Shown here piece after piece: positions 22,741 through 32,359 of a stretch of 64,000 nucleotides of DNA (positions within the stretch are counted from its first letter, which is position 1; each line of letters begins with the position of its first letter). The notes under the pieces were generated by a model. That model had not been told where the DNA came from and ran no database searches. It saw only the letters and a list, made by a program, of their open reading frames with translations. Both the position numbers and the translations under genes were made by a program. Location: contig NZ_JACSQI010000009.1 of the NCBI RefSeq assembly GCF_014836715.1, positions 125,729 to 189,728 of the forward strand. The letters are read 5' to 3'. Origin of the DNA: Escherichia whittamii. Its GTDB lineage: Bacteria; Pseudomonadota; Gammaproteobacteria; Enterobacterales; Enterobacteriaceae.

Positions 22741-22766
22741 GTTGTCCATGATTGTCCATAGACAAC
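22741..22766. promoter_or_regulatory. Repeat pair upstream of the GntR gene, candidate operator
   Basis: GTTGTCCAT and a second TTGTCCAT in direct repeat, the second forming a palindrome TTGTC-CATA-GACAA. GntR/HutC-type regulators bind short dyads of this kind and often control their own operon; use of this site is inference. Confidence 0.5.
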
Positions 22767-22788
22767 TGTAAATGTTCAGGTGCGCGCC

Positions 22789-23535
22789 ATGAAATCATTA
22801 AGTAAGTCGTCACAAATACCGCTCTATCAACAAGTGGTGGAATGGATAAGAGAAAGTATTTATACCGGGGATCTGGTGGAAGACGATCGCATTCCTTCGG
22901 AATACCAGATTATGGATATGCTGGAAGTGAGCCGGGGAACCGTTAAAAAAGCGGTCGCCCAACTGGTAAAAGAAGGCGTGTTGATTCAGGTCCAGGGCAA
23001 GGGAACATTTGTTAAAAAAGAGAACGTGGCATATCCATTAGGTGAAGGATTATTGTCATTTGCGGAATCTCTGGAAAGCCAGAAAATACATTTTACCACT
23101 GAAGTTATTACTTCACGTATTGAACCTGCTAATCGTTATGTGGCAGAGAAATTAAGAATAACGCCAGGTCAGGATATTCTTTACCTTGAACGTTTACGTT
23201 CGATTGGCGATGAAAAAGCGATGCTGATAGAGAATCGTATCAATATTGAGCTATGTCCCGGCATCGCGGAAATCGATTTTAATCAACACAATTTATTTCC
23301 AACAATAGAAAATTTGTCGCAAAGAAAAATTCGTTACTCGGAAAGTCGCTATGCCGCGCGATTAATTGGTAATGAGCGCGGTCATTTTTTAGATATCAGT
23401 GAAGATGCACCTGTTTTGCATCTGGAGCAGTTAGTCTTTTTTTCCCGCGAGCTGCCCGTTGAGTTTGGCAACGTCTGGTTAAAAGGCAACAAATATTATC
23501 TTGGCACCGTGCTGCAACGCCGGGAAGTGAGTTAA
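22789..23535 (+). CDS. GntR/HutC-family transcription regulator of the sugar operon
   Basis: 248-residue regulator: N-terminal winged helix of the GntR type (IPLYQQVVEWIRESIYTGDL through LEVSRGTVKKAVAQLVKEGVLIQVQGKGTFV, about 10-72) and a C-terminal UTRA effector domain (about 95-240), as in regulators that sense a phosphorylated sugar. ATG at 22,789 chosen because AGG lies eight bases before it; GTG at 22,780 in frame is possible. First gene of the PTS operon, with a direct/inverted repeat upstream. Effector unknown; a sugar phosphate made by the PTS or kinase is the natural guess. Confidence 0.85.
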   Translation: MKSLSKSSQIPLYQQVVEWIRESIYTGDLVEDDRIPSEYQIMDMLEVSRGTVKKAVAQLVKEGVLIQVQGKGTFVKKENVAYPLGEGLLSFAESLESQKIHFTTEVITSRIEPANRYVAEKLRITPGQDILYLERLRSIGDEKAMLIENRINIELCPGIAEIDFNQHNLFPTIENLSQRKIRYSESRYAARLIGNERGHFLDISEDAPVLHLEQLVFFSRELPVEFGNVWLKGNKYYLGTVLQRREVS

Positions 23536-23559
23536 ATACACTTTTTAATGAGGAATGAA

Positions 23560-24033
23560 ATGCAAGGAATACAGTTTCAGGAAAATTATATTCAACAACT
23601 TCCGGCAGGGTTAAGCGTTGAACAGATCATCCGTCAGTTAGCGCAACCGTTGGTTGCCGCTGAACTGGTGGTCCCTGATTTTGCCGACCATGTGCTGAAA
23701 CGTGAGGCGACGTACCCAACGGGGCTGCCCACTGAACCGCCGTGCGTCGCCATTCCGCACACGGATCATAAACATGTCAGGCGCAATGCAATTGCCGTCG
23801 GCATCCTGCCGGAACCGGTAGAATTTGCTGATATGGGCGGCGATCCTGACCCTGTACCTGTTCGGGTGATTTTTTTGCTCGCATTAAGCGAAAGCAACAA
23901 ACAATTAAATGCCCTGGGATGGATTATGGAAATGATTCAGGATACGTCATTTATGCGCGCCCTGCTTACGATGGAAACAACAGAAATACACACTGTAATC
24001 TTAAACAAAATGAAAGAACGAGGTGAAATATGA
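23560..24033 (+). CDS. PTS EIIA component, galactitol (GatA-like) family
   Basis: 157-residue EIIA of the fructose/mannitol fold as used in GatA. The phospho-accepting histidine is His67 in CVAIPHTDH. Start at the ATG at 23,560, six bases after AGGA; an upstream in-frame ATG at 23,548 overlaps this ribosome binding site. It passes phosphate from HPr to the EIIB protein whose gene overlaps it by four bases. Confidence 0.88.
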   Translation: MQGIQFQENYIQQLPAGLSVEQIIRQLAQPLVAAELVVPDFADHVLKREATYPTGLPTEPPCVAIPHTDHKHVRRNAIAVGILPEPVEFADMGGDPDPVPVRVIFLLALSESNKQLNALGWIMEMIQDTSFMRALLTMETTEIHTVILNKMKERGEI

Positions 24034-24311
24034 GTCAAACCATTTTATTTGTCTGCGCTACGGGTATTGCCACATCTACGGCGGTAACAGAAAAAGTCAT
24101 GGAATATTGCAAAGAGCACGGTCTTAACGTCAATTATTCCCAAACCAACGTTGCCTCTTTACCTGGAAATACTGACGGCGTAGCACTGGTTGTATCAACC
24201 ACTAAAGTGCCTTATGAACTCGACGTGCCGGTGGTTAACGGCTTACCAATTATTACTGGTATTGGCGAAGAGAAAGTACTGGCGCAAATTGTTTCTATTC
24301 TTAAAAAGTAA
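24030..24311 (+). CDS. PTS EIIB component, galactitol (GatB-like) family
   Basis: 93-residue EIIB with the phospho-cysteine Cys9 in LFVCATGIATST, the loop typical of GatB-like domains. Receives phosphate from EIIA and gives it to the sugar during entry through EIIC. Overlaps the EIIA stop by four bases. Confidence 0.88.
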   Translation: MSQTILFVCATGIATSTAVTEKVMEYCKEHGLNVNYSQTNVASLPGNTDGVALVVSTTKVPYELDVPVVNGLPIITGIGEEKVLAQIVSILKK

Positions 24312-24341
24312 TTAATAATAATTAATTTCAACACACTCCAT

Positions 24342-24372
24342 CAGGCGCTAACGCGAGGTGCGCTCTCGCCTG
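24342..24372 (+). other. Hairpin between EIIB and EIIC genes
   Basis: Inverted repeat CAGGCG (24,342) / CGCCTG (24,367) with an alternative inner pairing GCGAG / CTCGC. It lies in the 76-base gap, just before the EIIC ribosome binding site AAAGAGG. Could be a processing site or set the EIIB:EIIC ratio; inference only. Confidence 0.45.
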
Positions 24373-24387
24373 AAAAAGAGGTTTATT

Positions 24388-25746
24388 ATGAACGATATCG
24401 CGCATACCCTCTATAATATTGTGCAATATATATTGGGATTTGGCCCCACGGTAATGTTACCGTTGGTGTTATTTATTCTTGCTCTCTGTTTTAAAGTAAA
24501 ACCCGCTAAAGCTTTACGATCGTCATTAACGGTCGGCATTGGTTTTGTCGGTATTTATGCCATTTTCGATATTCTTACCAGCAACGTTGGGCCAGCAGCC
24601 CAGGCGATGGTTGAACGCACCGGAATTAATTTGCCGGTGGTGGATTTAGGCTGGCCACCGCTTTCCGCTATTACATGGGGTTCGCCAATTGCCCCGTTTG
24701 TTATTCCCCTGACCATTCTGATTAACGTCGCGATGCTGGCGTTAAATAAAACACGCACCGTTGACGTAGATATGTGGAACTACTGGCATTTTGCCCTTGC
24801 AGGTACGCTGGTGTATTACAGCACTGGCAGCCTGTTCTTTGGTTTGCTGGCGGCGGCGATTGCTGCGGTGGTGGTGCTGAAACTCGCCGACTGGTCTGCG
24901 CCGCTGGTACAAAAATATTTTGGTCTGGAAGGGATCTCATTGCCGACGCTCTCTTCGGTGGTGTTCTTTCCGGTCGGTCTACTGGTCGACAAAATCATCG
25001 ACCATATCCCTGGCCTCAACCGTATTCATATCGATCCAGAAACTGTACAGAAAAAGTTTGGCATCTTCGGCGAACCGATGATGGTTGGCACCATTCTGGG
25101 CATTCTGCTCGGCGTGATTGCCGGATACGATTTCAAAAAAGTCTTGTTGCTTGGCATCAGCATTGGCGGTGTGATGTTCATTCTGCCACGCATGGTACGC
25201 ATCCTGATGGAAGGTTTATTACCGCTGTCTGAAGCCATCAAGAAGTATCTCAACGCCAAATATCCTGACCGTGACGATCTCTATATCGGCCTGGATATCG
25301 CCGTTGCCGTAGGTAACCCGGCGATTATTTCCACCGCTCTGCTGCTGACGCCAATCTCAGTCTTTATCGCTTTTGTATTGCCGGGTAATGAAGTCCTGCC
25401 GCTTGGCGACCTTGCTAACCTGGCAGTAATGGCATCAATGATAGCTTTAGCCAACCGTGGCAATATTTTCCGTACCGTTATTGCAGCAATCCCGGTGATT
25501 ATTGCTGACTTGTGGATTGCCACCAAAATCGCGCCGTTTATTACCGGAATGGCAAAAGACGTTAACTTCAAATTTGCCGAAGGCTCCAGCGGCCAGGTTT
25601 CCAGTTTCCTTGATGGCGGTAACCCGTTCCGCTTCTGGCTGCTGGAAATCTTCAACGGCAATATCATCGCCATTGGTCTGGTGCCGGTTATTGCCCTGGT
25701 ACTGTATGGCATTTTCCGAATGACGCGGAGCACGGTTTATGCCTGA
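24388..25746 (+). CDS. PTS EIIC component, galactitol (GatC-like) permease
   Basis: 452-residue membrane component with ten or more hydrophobic segments; resembles GatC in length, in the early segment FGPTVMLPLVLFILALCFKV and in the loops DRDDLYIGLDIAVAVGNPA and DGGNPFRFWLLEIFNGN. It brings the sugar in while EIIB phosphorylates it. ATG at 24,388 preceded by AAAGAGG; the frame upstream from 24,358 is not needed. Its stop overlaps the kinase start by eight bases. Substrate not identifiable by eye; a hexitol, pentitol or ketose is likely for this family. Confidence 0.87.
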   Translation: MNDIAHTLYNIVQYILGFGPTVMLPLVLFILALCFKVKPAKALRSSLTVGIGFVGIYAIFDILTSNVGPAAQAMVERTGINLPVVDLGWPPLSAITWGSPIAPFVIPLTILINVAMLALNKTRTVDVDMWNYWHFALAGTLVYYSTGSLFFGLLAAAIAAVVVLKLADWSAPLVQKYFGLEGISLPTLSSVVFFPVGLLVDKIIDHIPGLNRIHIDPETVQKKFGIFGEPMMVGTILGILLGVIAGYDFKKVLLLGISIGGVMFILPRMVRILMEGLLPLSEAIKKYLNAKYPDRDDLYIGLDIAVAVGNPAIISTALLLTPISVFIAFVLPGNEVLPLGDLANLAVMASMIALANRGNIFRTVIAAIPVIIADLWIATKIAPFITGMAKDVNFKFAEGSSGQVSSFLDGGNPFRFWLLEIFNGNIIAIGLVPVIALVLYGIFRMTRSTVYA

Positions 25747-27247
25747 TAACAGCGCAGCTATCGTTATCGATATTGGCACCACCAATTGCAAAGTCACCTG
25801 CTTTTCCTGCCAGGACGCAACGACGTTGGGCGCGCATAAATTTGTGACGGCAAAACAGATCTCCCCACAGGGCGATATCGATTTCGATATCGACGCCCTC
25901 TGGCAGGAGGTCCGCCAGGCGATAGCGCAACTAAACGCCGCTTCGCCGCTGCCAGTCAGGCGGATCAGCATTGCCAGTTTTGGCGAGTCAGGCGTGTTCC
26001 TTGACGAGCACGGCGAGATCCTGACGCCAATGCTGGCCTGGTATGACCGTCGCGGTGAGGAGTATCTGGCAACGCTTAGTGAGGCAGACAGTGCGGCACT
26101 TTATGACATCTGCGGGCTACCGCTGCACAGCAATTACTCTGCCTTCAAAATGCGTTGGTTACTGGAGCATTACCCGTTGCGTAATCGCCGCGGTCTGCGT
26201 TGGCTACATGCACCGGAAGTGCTGCTCTGGCGGCTGACCGGCGAACAACGCACAGATATCACCTTAGCCAGCCGTACGCTGTGTCTGGACGTGCGCAAAG
26301 GCGAATGGTCAGCGAAAGCGGCAGCGTTGTTACACGTTCCCTGTTCGGCATTTGCGCCATTAGTGCAACCAGGTGAACACGCCGGATGGGTCAGCGAGTC
26401 GCTCTGCAAAACGCTTGGGTTCTCGCAACCGGTCAGCGTGACGCTGGCCGGGCATGACCATATGGTGGGCGCACGAGCGTTGCAGATGATGCCTGGCGAT
26501 ATCCTTAACTCGACGGGTACCACAGAAGGCATTCTGCAACTGGATACACAACCGACGCTGGATGAACAGGCCAAACGTGACAAGCTGGCAAACGGCTGTT
26601 ATTCGCTTGCCAACCAGTTCACCTTGTTTGCGTCGCTGCCCGTGGGCGGCTTCGCTCTGGAGTGGCTACGTAATACGTTCCGGTTAACCGATGAGGAGAT
26701 CGCTGCATCACTCACTCGCGGGCATGTGGATTATCTGGCGGGGAATTGGTTGCTCGATGATATTCCCGTCTTTATTCCACATCTTCGTGGTTCGGGTTCG
26801 CCCTATAAAAATCGCCATACTCGGGGATTATTTTATGGGCTTGGCGATACGCTAAATATCGACATGTTAATTGCCAGCGTATCACTGGGATTAACCATGG
26901 AATTTGCCAATTGCTTTGCCTGTTTTAACGTACCCGGCACCAGTGCGTTAAAAGTGATTGGCCCAGCGACCCATAATCCTCTTTGGCTGCAATTAAAGGC
27001 GGATATTTTACAGCGTCCGGTTGAAGCAATTGCATTTAACGAAGCCGTTTCTGTCGGAGCATTATTAACCGCAGCACCGGATATTCCACCGCCGCAAGCC
27101 ACCATTGCCCAACGTTTGTTACCCAATCGGGCAAGGTATCATCAATTACAGCGTTATCAGCACAAGTGGAAAAGCTGGTATCAACTGAAATTACAACAAG
27201 AAGGCGTGATTCCATTACATCATCGGGAGGAACACTATGTTGAGTAA
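25739..27247 (+). CDS. FGGY-family carbohydrate kinase
   Basis: 502-residue sugar kinase with the hexokinase-like fold in two FGGY domains. Phosphate loop DIGTTNCKV at about 11-19, substrate-side ASFGESGV near 81, LAGHDHMVGA near 237 and STGTTEG near 261 are the usual family blocks, resembling xylulose or fuculose kinases. Overlaps EIIC by eight bases and the HPr gene by 11, so it is translated as part of the operon. A kinase is unusual beside a PTS that already phosphorylates the sugar; it may add a second phosphate before aldol cleavage, or act on a free sugar. Confidence 0.87.
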   Translation: MPDNSAAIVIDIGTTNCKVTCFSCQDATTLGAHKFVTAKQISPQGDIDFDIDALWQEVRQAIAQLNAASPLPVRRISIASFGESGVFLDEHGEILTPMLAWYDRRGEEYLATLSEADSAALYDICGLPLHSNYSAFKMRWLLEHYPLRNRRGLRWLHAPEVLLWRLTGEQRTDITLASRTLCLDVRKGEWSAKAAALLHVPCSAFAPLVQPGEHAGWVSESLCKTLGFSQPVSVTLAGHDHMVGARALQMMPGDILNSTGTTEGILQLDTQPTLDEQAKRDKLANGCYSLANQFTLFASLPVGGFALEWLRNTFRLTDEEIAASLTRGHVDYLAGNWLLDDIPVFIPHLRGSGSPYKNRHTRGLFYGLGDTLNIDMLIASVSLGLTMEFANCFACFNVPGTSALKVIGPATHNPLWLQLKADILQRPVEAIAFNEAVSVGALLTAAPDIPPPQATIAQRLLPNRARYHQLQRYQHKWKSWYQLKLQQEGVIPLHHREEHYVE

Positions 27248-27506
27248 AACTGTGGAGGTCAGAAACAGTACTGGCCTGCATGCACGTCCGGCGGCCTGTC
27301 TGGCGAAGGCCGCCAAAAAATATAGCTGTAAAGTGACGCTGCACTATGAAGGTAATGATATTAATGCCACCAGCATGATGAATATTATGCGCGCCGGTAT
27401 AAAAGGCGGGAAAACGGTAGAAATACGCTGCGAAGGTGATGATGAAAACGAGGCAATACAGACTCTCGCCGCCTTATTTCGTGACCGCTTCGGTGAAGCT
27501 GAATAA
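27237..27506 (+). CDS. HPr-like phosphocarrier protein
   Basis: 89-residue HPr-family protein with the phospho-histidine His15 in STGLHARPA and the Ser46 region NATSMMNIM preserved. Dedicated HPr paralogues (like FruB's or DhaM's domains) feed one PTS. It overlaps the kinase by 11 bases and precedes the aldolase by 31. Probably accepts phosphate from general EI and donates to the EIIA here, perhaps escaping control acting on the main HPr. Confidence 0.9.
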   Translation: MLSKTVEVRNSTGLHARPAACLAKAAKKYSCKVTLHYEGNDINATSMMNIMRAGIKGGKTVEIRCEGDDENEAIQTLAALFRDRFGEAE

Positions 27507-27537
27507 TTAACTGATATTAAAAGATGAGGTTTTCAAT

Positions 27538-28389
27538 ATGCCATTAGTTAATGGACGGATACTGCTCGACCGCATTCAGGAAAAACGGGTATTAGCGGGC
27601 GCGTTTAATACCACCAATCTGGAGACGACGATTTCAATTTTAAACGCCATTGAGCGTTCCGGATTACCCAACTTCATTCAGATTGCGCCCACCAATGCGC
27701 AACTCTCGGGATACGATTACATTTATGAAATCGTGAAACGCCACGCCGATAAAATGGATGTTCCTGTTAGTCTTCATCTGGATCACGGGAAAACTCAGGA
27801 GGATGTTAAACAGGCGGTGCGAGCGGGCTTTACCTCCGTCATGATTGACGGTGCCGCATTCTCTTTTGAAGAGAATATTGCTTTCACTCAGGAAGCTGTC
27901 GATTTCTGTAAATCCTATGGCGTACCGGTTGAAGCAGAGCTGGGGGCCATTCTCGGTAAAGAAGACGATCACGTCAGCGAAGCAGATTGCAAAACGGAGC
28001 CGGAAAAGGTGAAAACCTTTGTCGAGCGTACCAGTTGCGACATGTTAGCGGTTTCCATTGGCAACGTTCATGGCCTGGACGATATACCGCGTATCGATAT
28101 CCCCCTGCTGAAACGCATTGCCGAAGTCTGCCCGGTGCCGCTGGTGATTCACGGCGGTTCCGGTATCGCCCCGGAGATATTACGCAGTTTCGTTAATTAT
28201 CGCGTCACTAAAGTAAATATCGCCAGCGATCTGCGCAAAGCGTTTATCACCGCCGTCGGCAAAGCGTATGTGAATAATCACAACGAAGCGAATCTGGCAC
28301 GGGTGATGGCATCAGCGAAAAACGCCGTCGAGGAAGATGTGTATAGCAAAATCCTGATGATGAATGAGGGTCATCGGTTGATGAAGTAA
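27538..28389 (+). CDS. Class II ketose-bisphosphate aldolase
   Basis: 283-residue zinc-dependent aldolase of the fructose/tagatose-bisphosphate (GatY/KbaY/FbaA) family. Catalytic Asp82 and Zn ligand His83 lie in LHLDHGKT; further ligands are His178 in NVHG and His205 in VIHGGSG; Glu134 is in EAELG. Cleaves a ketose 1,6-bisphosphate (or 1-phosphate) into DHAP plus an aldehyde. Preceded by AGATGAGG. Last gene of the operon, followed by REP elements. No GatZ/KbaZ-type partner is encoded, so if tagatose-type it would act alone. Confidence 0.9.
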   Translation: MPLVNGRILLDRIQEKRVLAGAFNTTNLETTISILNAIERSGLPNFIQIAPTNAQLSGYDYIYEIVKRHADKMDVPVSLHLDHGKTQEDVKQAVRAGFTSVMIDGAAFSFEENIAFTQEAVDFCKSYGVPVEAELGAILGKEDDHVSEADCKTEPEKVKTFVERTSCDMLAVSIGNVHGLDDIPRIDIPLLKRIAEVCPVPLVIHGGSGIAPEILRSFVNYRVTKVNIASDLRKAFITAVGKAYVNNHNEANLARVMASAKNAVEEDVYSKILMMNEGHRLMK

Positions 28390-28395
28390 TTTCTC

Positions 28396-28491
<96 letters not shown>

Positions 28492-28499
28492 AACTTTAT

Positions 28500-29627
28500 T
28501 TACGCCATTGTCCCAATCGTCTTCCTGAATCGCAGCAGCGCGATGGTGAAAAACACGCTGCCTATCGCCATCAGCGTCAGGAACTGCGGCCAGACGATTT
28601 CGAATCCGGCACCACGGTAGAGAATGGCTTGCGCCAGGCTGACAAAGTGTGTCGTCGGCATGGTCAACATAATGTCCTGCACCATCTGCGGCATACTTTC
28701 GCGCGGCGTAGAACCACCGGAAAGCATTTGCAGCGGCAACAGCACCAGAATCACCAGCAGCCCCAGTTGTGGCATCGAACGCGCTATCGTCCCCATAAAA
28801 ATACCGATAGACGTGGTGGCAAACAGACTGAGCGCCACGCCCAGCATAAACAGCGGAATCGAGCCTTCAATCGGTACGCCCAGCACGCCTTTTACCATCA
28901 GTACCAGCGATAATCCCGATACCACCAGCACCACCAGCCCCATCGACCAGACCTTCGCCATCATGATCTCAAACGGCGTTATCGGCATTACCAACAAGTG
29001 TTCCACCGTGCCGTGTTCACGCTCGCGGATCAGCGCCGATCCGGTCAACACAATCGCCAGCATGGTAATGTTGTTGATGATCGCCATCACCCCGCCAAAC
29101 CACGCGGGATCGAGGTTCGGGTTAAAGCGCATCCGCGTTTCCAGCGATACCAACGGTTCGCTGTTATCACGGTAGCGCGAGACAAAGCTGTTCACTTCAC
29201 CGTTGATAATATTCTGGATATACCCGTTGCCGGTAAACGCCTGGCTCATGCGCGTGGCATCAACGTTCACCTGAATATCCGGCTGGCGTCCGGCGAGGAC
29301 ATCACGCTGAAAATTCGGCGGAATATTTATCGCGAAGGTATAGCGCCCGGCGTCCAGTCCGGCATCCATCTCATCGGCGGTGATCATCTCTGGTGGCAAA
29401 AACCACGGGCGGTAAAAACTATTAACGATCCGGTTCGATAACTGCGACTGATCCATATCGGCAATGGCGATCGGCGCGAGGTTCAACGATCCTGGCGTGA
29501 CAGTCGCCGAGGAGTACACCGACACCGTAAACGAGAAGACAATCAGCGTCAGCATCGCTTTATCGCCGAGCAGACTGCGCAACTCTTTGATACCCAGATT
29601 AAAAATATTGCGTAAATGGCGCATCAT
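28500..29627 (-). CDS. yhhJ: YhhJ, ABC-2 type permease
   Basis: 375-residue ABC-2 membrane subunit: one N-terminal helix ([15 protein letters not shown]), a ~150-residue extracytoplasmic domain, then five helices beginning near [15 protein letters not shown]. Start at 29,627 overlaps the rbbA stop by four bases (ATGA). With RbbA and YhiI it would form a HlyD-coupled ABC exporter of unknown substrate. K-12 has the same order; there rhsB elements precede it, here the sugar operon does. Confidence 0.94.
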   Translation of the reverse strand: MMRHLRNIFNLGIKELRSLLGDKAMLTLIVFSFTVSVYSSATVTPGSLNLAPIAIADMDQSQLSNRIVNSFYRPWFLPPEMITADEMDAGLDAGRYTFAINIPPNFQRDVLAGRQPDIQVNVDATRMSQAFTGNGYIQNIINGEVNSFVSRYRDNSEPLVSLETRMRFNPNLDPAWFGGVMAIINNITMLAIVLTGSALIREREHGTVEHLLVMPITPFEIMMAKVWSMGLVVLVVSGLSLVLMVKGVLGVPIEGSIPLFMLGVALSLFATTSIGIFMGTIARSMPQLGLLVILVLLPLQMLSGGSTPRESMPQMVQDIMLTMPTTHFVSLAQAILYRGAGFEIVWPQFLTLMAIGSVFFTIALLRFRKTIGTMA

Positions 29628-32359
29628 CCCTCCTGTTTTTTCAGCAGCAGGATGCTTAAGCCCATCACCAGCGGGATGGCTATCAGCAACGGGATAAAAA
29701 GTTGCCACAAATCAGTCAGATCAAGCGCCTTCGAGAACGTCCCGCGGGCGATAGTCAGAAAATGACTGGTGGGGTAAACCTCGCCGATCCAACGTCCTGG
29801 CCCTTCCAGCGAAGCTACCGGATCGATCATCCCGGAAAACTGCGTCGCCGGAATCAACGTGATAATCGCCGTACCGAAAATGGCGGCAATCTGACTTTTC
29901 ATAAAGGTAGAGATCAGCAGCCCCATTCCGGTGGCGATGATGATATACAGCAGCGCCGCCAGGGTGAGCGTCAGGAAACTGCCTTTATGTGGCACGCCAA
30001 ACACAAACACCGACAGGCCACAGAGCAGGAAAAAGTTCAGCATCCCCAGCGCGATGTATGGCAGCTGTTTGCCAAGTAAAAATTCGCTACGGGTGGTGGG
30101 GGTCACGTAAAGGTTGATAATCGACCCAAGCTCTTTTTCCCGCACCACGCTAAGGGCGCTTAGCATTGACGGGATCATCATCAGCAGAAGCGGGATCACC
30201 GCCGGAACAATCGCTGGCAGGCTTTTTACGTCCGGGTTATAGCGATAGCGCGTCTCAATGTTCATCAGCCCGCTTTGGCTGGAGGGTGTGGATTGTCGGC
30301 TCGCCACATCCTGTAGCCAGCTCTGGTGCATGGCCTGCACGTAACCTTTTACCGTTTCAGCACGGCTCGGCATCGCACCGTCAATCCAGACGCCGAGTTC
30401 CACAGGCGTACCACGCGCGATATCGCGCCCGAAATTGGGCGGGATCTCAATCGCCACCGTGATATCGCCCGCACGCATCCGACGATCAAGCTCGTCATAA
30501 CTGGTGAGCGGCGGCTGTTCGATAAAGTAACGGGAACCGGAGAGATTGAGCGTCCACGCCTGGCTACTGACGGTCTGGTCGCGATCGAGCACCGCAAAGC
30601 GCAGGTTTTCCACATCCATACTGATGCCGTAACCCATTATCAGCATCAGGATCACCGTTCCCATCAGCGCCAGCGTCGAACGGACCGGATCGCGGCGCAA
30701 TTCCAGTGCTTCGCGGCGGCTGTAGCTAAACAGACGGCGCAGGCTAAATCCCTGGCGCGGCGCGTGTGTAGCGTCGTGTACCACGGGCGGCGCTTCGGCT
30801 TCGTTGCTCTGCCCTGCCGCTTCCTGCAAACAGGCGATAAATGCCTCTTCCAGACTGGTGGCTCCGCGTTGCTCAACCAGTTCTTGCGGTGTACCGCTGG
30901 CGAGCACTTTTCCTGCGTGCATTAGCGAGATACGGTCGCAGCGTTCCGCTTCGTTCATAAAGTGGGTGGAGATGAAAATGGTCACTTTGTCCTGGCGCGA
31001 GAGATCCACCATCAACTGCCAGAACATATCCCTCGCCACCGGATCGACGCCAGAAGTAGGCTCATCAAGGATTAACATCTCCGGACGATGAATCACCGCC
31101 ACCGCCAGCGAAAGCCGCTGGCGAATGCCGAGCGGTAATGACTCCGGCAGAACATCTTCAACGTCGTTGAGCTTAAAACGCTCGCTCATTTCAGCCACTC
31201 GCGCGGGAATTTCCGCTTCCGGGATGTGAAACAAACGGGCATGTAACTCAAGGTTTTGCCGCACGGTGAGTTCGTTATAGAGCGAAAACGCCTGCGACAT
31301 ATAGCCAACCCGGCGACGAGTATCGATATCTTTTGGATCAACCGGTTGCCCAAATAGCCACGCTTCACCTTCGCTGGCGGGCAGCAGTCCGGTAAGCATT
31401 TTCATGGTGGTGGATTTACCACAGCCGTTCGAACCGAGGAAACCAAAAATCTCCCCGCGTGGAATGCGGAAATTGACGTGATCAACGGCAACGAAGGAAC
31501 CAAAACGCATGGTCAGATCGCGCGCTTCGATGGCAATCTCTGCGTTTTCAGGTTGATACGGCGGGATCACTACCGCCTGATGCGCCTGGCGTTGCGCTTC
31601 CGGTAACAAAGCGATAAACGCTTCTTCCAGCGTGGCGCTTTGCGTTTGCTGGCGCAGTTCTTCGGCGCTGCCGGTCGCCAGCACTTCTCCGGCATTCATC
31701 GCCACCAACCAGTCGAAGCGTTCGGCCTCTTCCATGTAGGCGGTGGCGACCAGCACGCTCATATTACTCTGCCGCTGGCGAATGCTGTCGATCAGATCCC
31801 AGAACTGGGCGCGGGAAAGTGGATCAACCCCCGTCGTTGGCTCATCAAGAATCAACAGTTCCGGGTCGTGGATTAACGCACAGCACAGCCCAAGCTTTTG
31901 CTTCATCCCGCCGGAGAGTTTCCCCGCCGGGCGATCGCGAAACGGTGCTAACCCGGTGCTGGTCAGCAGCTCATTAATACGTACTTCCCGTTCCGCTTTG
32001 TCGTGGCCAAACAGGCGGGCGAAAAAATCGACGTTTTCATACACCGACAGAGTGTGGTAAAGATTTTTGCCCAGCCCCTGCGGCATCCAGGCGATGCGCG
32101 GGCAGACGTCTCGGCGATGCTTCGGGTCACGCATATCGCCACCCAGTACCATCACATTGCCCTGCTCAATGACACGAGCACCAGAAATCAACGACAACAA
32201 ACTCGACTTACCGACGCCGTCCGGGCCAATCAGCCCGACCATGCAGCGGGCCGGGATATCGAGAGTGATATTATTCAGCGCAACGGTTTTTCCATAATGC
32301 TGGCTCACGCCCGCCAGTTGCGCGACAGGCGGAACGGGAACCAGTTCCAGATGCGTCAT
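29624..32359 (-). CDS. rbbA: RbbA (YhiH), ribosome-associated ABC ATPase/permease
   Basis: 911-residue protein with two ABC ATPase domains and an ABC-2 membrane domain. First Walker [10 protein letters not shown] at 45-53 with [10 protein letters not shown]; second Walker [10 protein letters not shown] near residue 310 with a degenerate signature ([11 protein letters not shown]); membrane domain from about 540 with TM helices. Literature describes ribosome binding and ATPase activity stimulating elongation; gene context (between a HlyD-type protein and ABC-2 permease, overlapping both by four bases) instead points to an exporter. Both readings are open. Confidence 0.94.
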   Translation of the reverse strand: MTHLELVPVPPVAQLAGVSQHYGKTVALNNITLDIPARCMVGLIGPDGVGKSSLLSLISGARVIEQGNVMVLGGDMRDPKHRRDVCPRIAWMPQGLGKNLYHTLSVYENVDFFARLFGHDKAEREVRINELLTSTGLAPFRDRPAGKLSGGMKQKLGLCCALIHDPELLILDEPTTGVDPLSRAQFWDLIDSIRQRQSNMSVLVATAYMEEAERFDWLVAMNAGEVLATGSAEELRQQTQSATLEEAFIALLPEAQRQAHQAVVIPPYQPENAEIAIEARDLTMRFGSFVAVDHVNFRIPRGEIFGFLGSNGCGKSTTMKMLTGLLPASEGEAWLFGQPVDPKDIDTRRRVGYMSQAFSLYNELTVRQNLELHARLFHIPEAEIPARVAEMSERFKLNDVEDVLPESLPLGIRQRLSLAVAVIHRPEMLILDEPTSGVDPVARDMFWQLMVDLSRQDKVTIFISTHFMNEAERCDRISLMHAGKVLASGTPQELVEQRGATSLEEAFIACLQEAAGQSNEAEAPPVVHDATHAPRQGFSLRRLFSYSRREALELRRDPVRSTLALMGTVILMLIMGYGISMDVENLRFAVLDRDQTVSSQAWTLNLSGSRYFIEQPPLTSYDELDRRMRAGDITVAIEIPPNFGRDIARGTPVELGVWIDGAMPSRAETVKGYVQAMHQSWLQDVASRQSTPSSQSGLMNIETRYRYNPDVKSLPAIVPAVIPLLLMMIPSMLSALSVVREKELGSIINLYVTPTTRSEFLLGKQLPYIALGMLNFFLLCGLSVFVFGVPHKGSFLTLTLAALLYIIIATGMGLLISTFMKSQIAAIFGTAIITLIPATQFSGMIDPVASLEGPGRWIGEVYPTSHFLTIARGTFSKALDLTDLWQLFIPLLIAIPLVMGLSILLLKKQEG

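Noticed and set aside
22601..22788. Remnant of rhsB or an insertion sequence at the nikR junction
   Set aside because: I looked for Rhs core, IS ends or direct repeats around the accessory operon and found only a GC hairpin and the GntR-side repeats.
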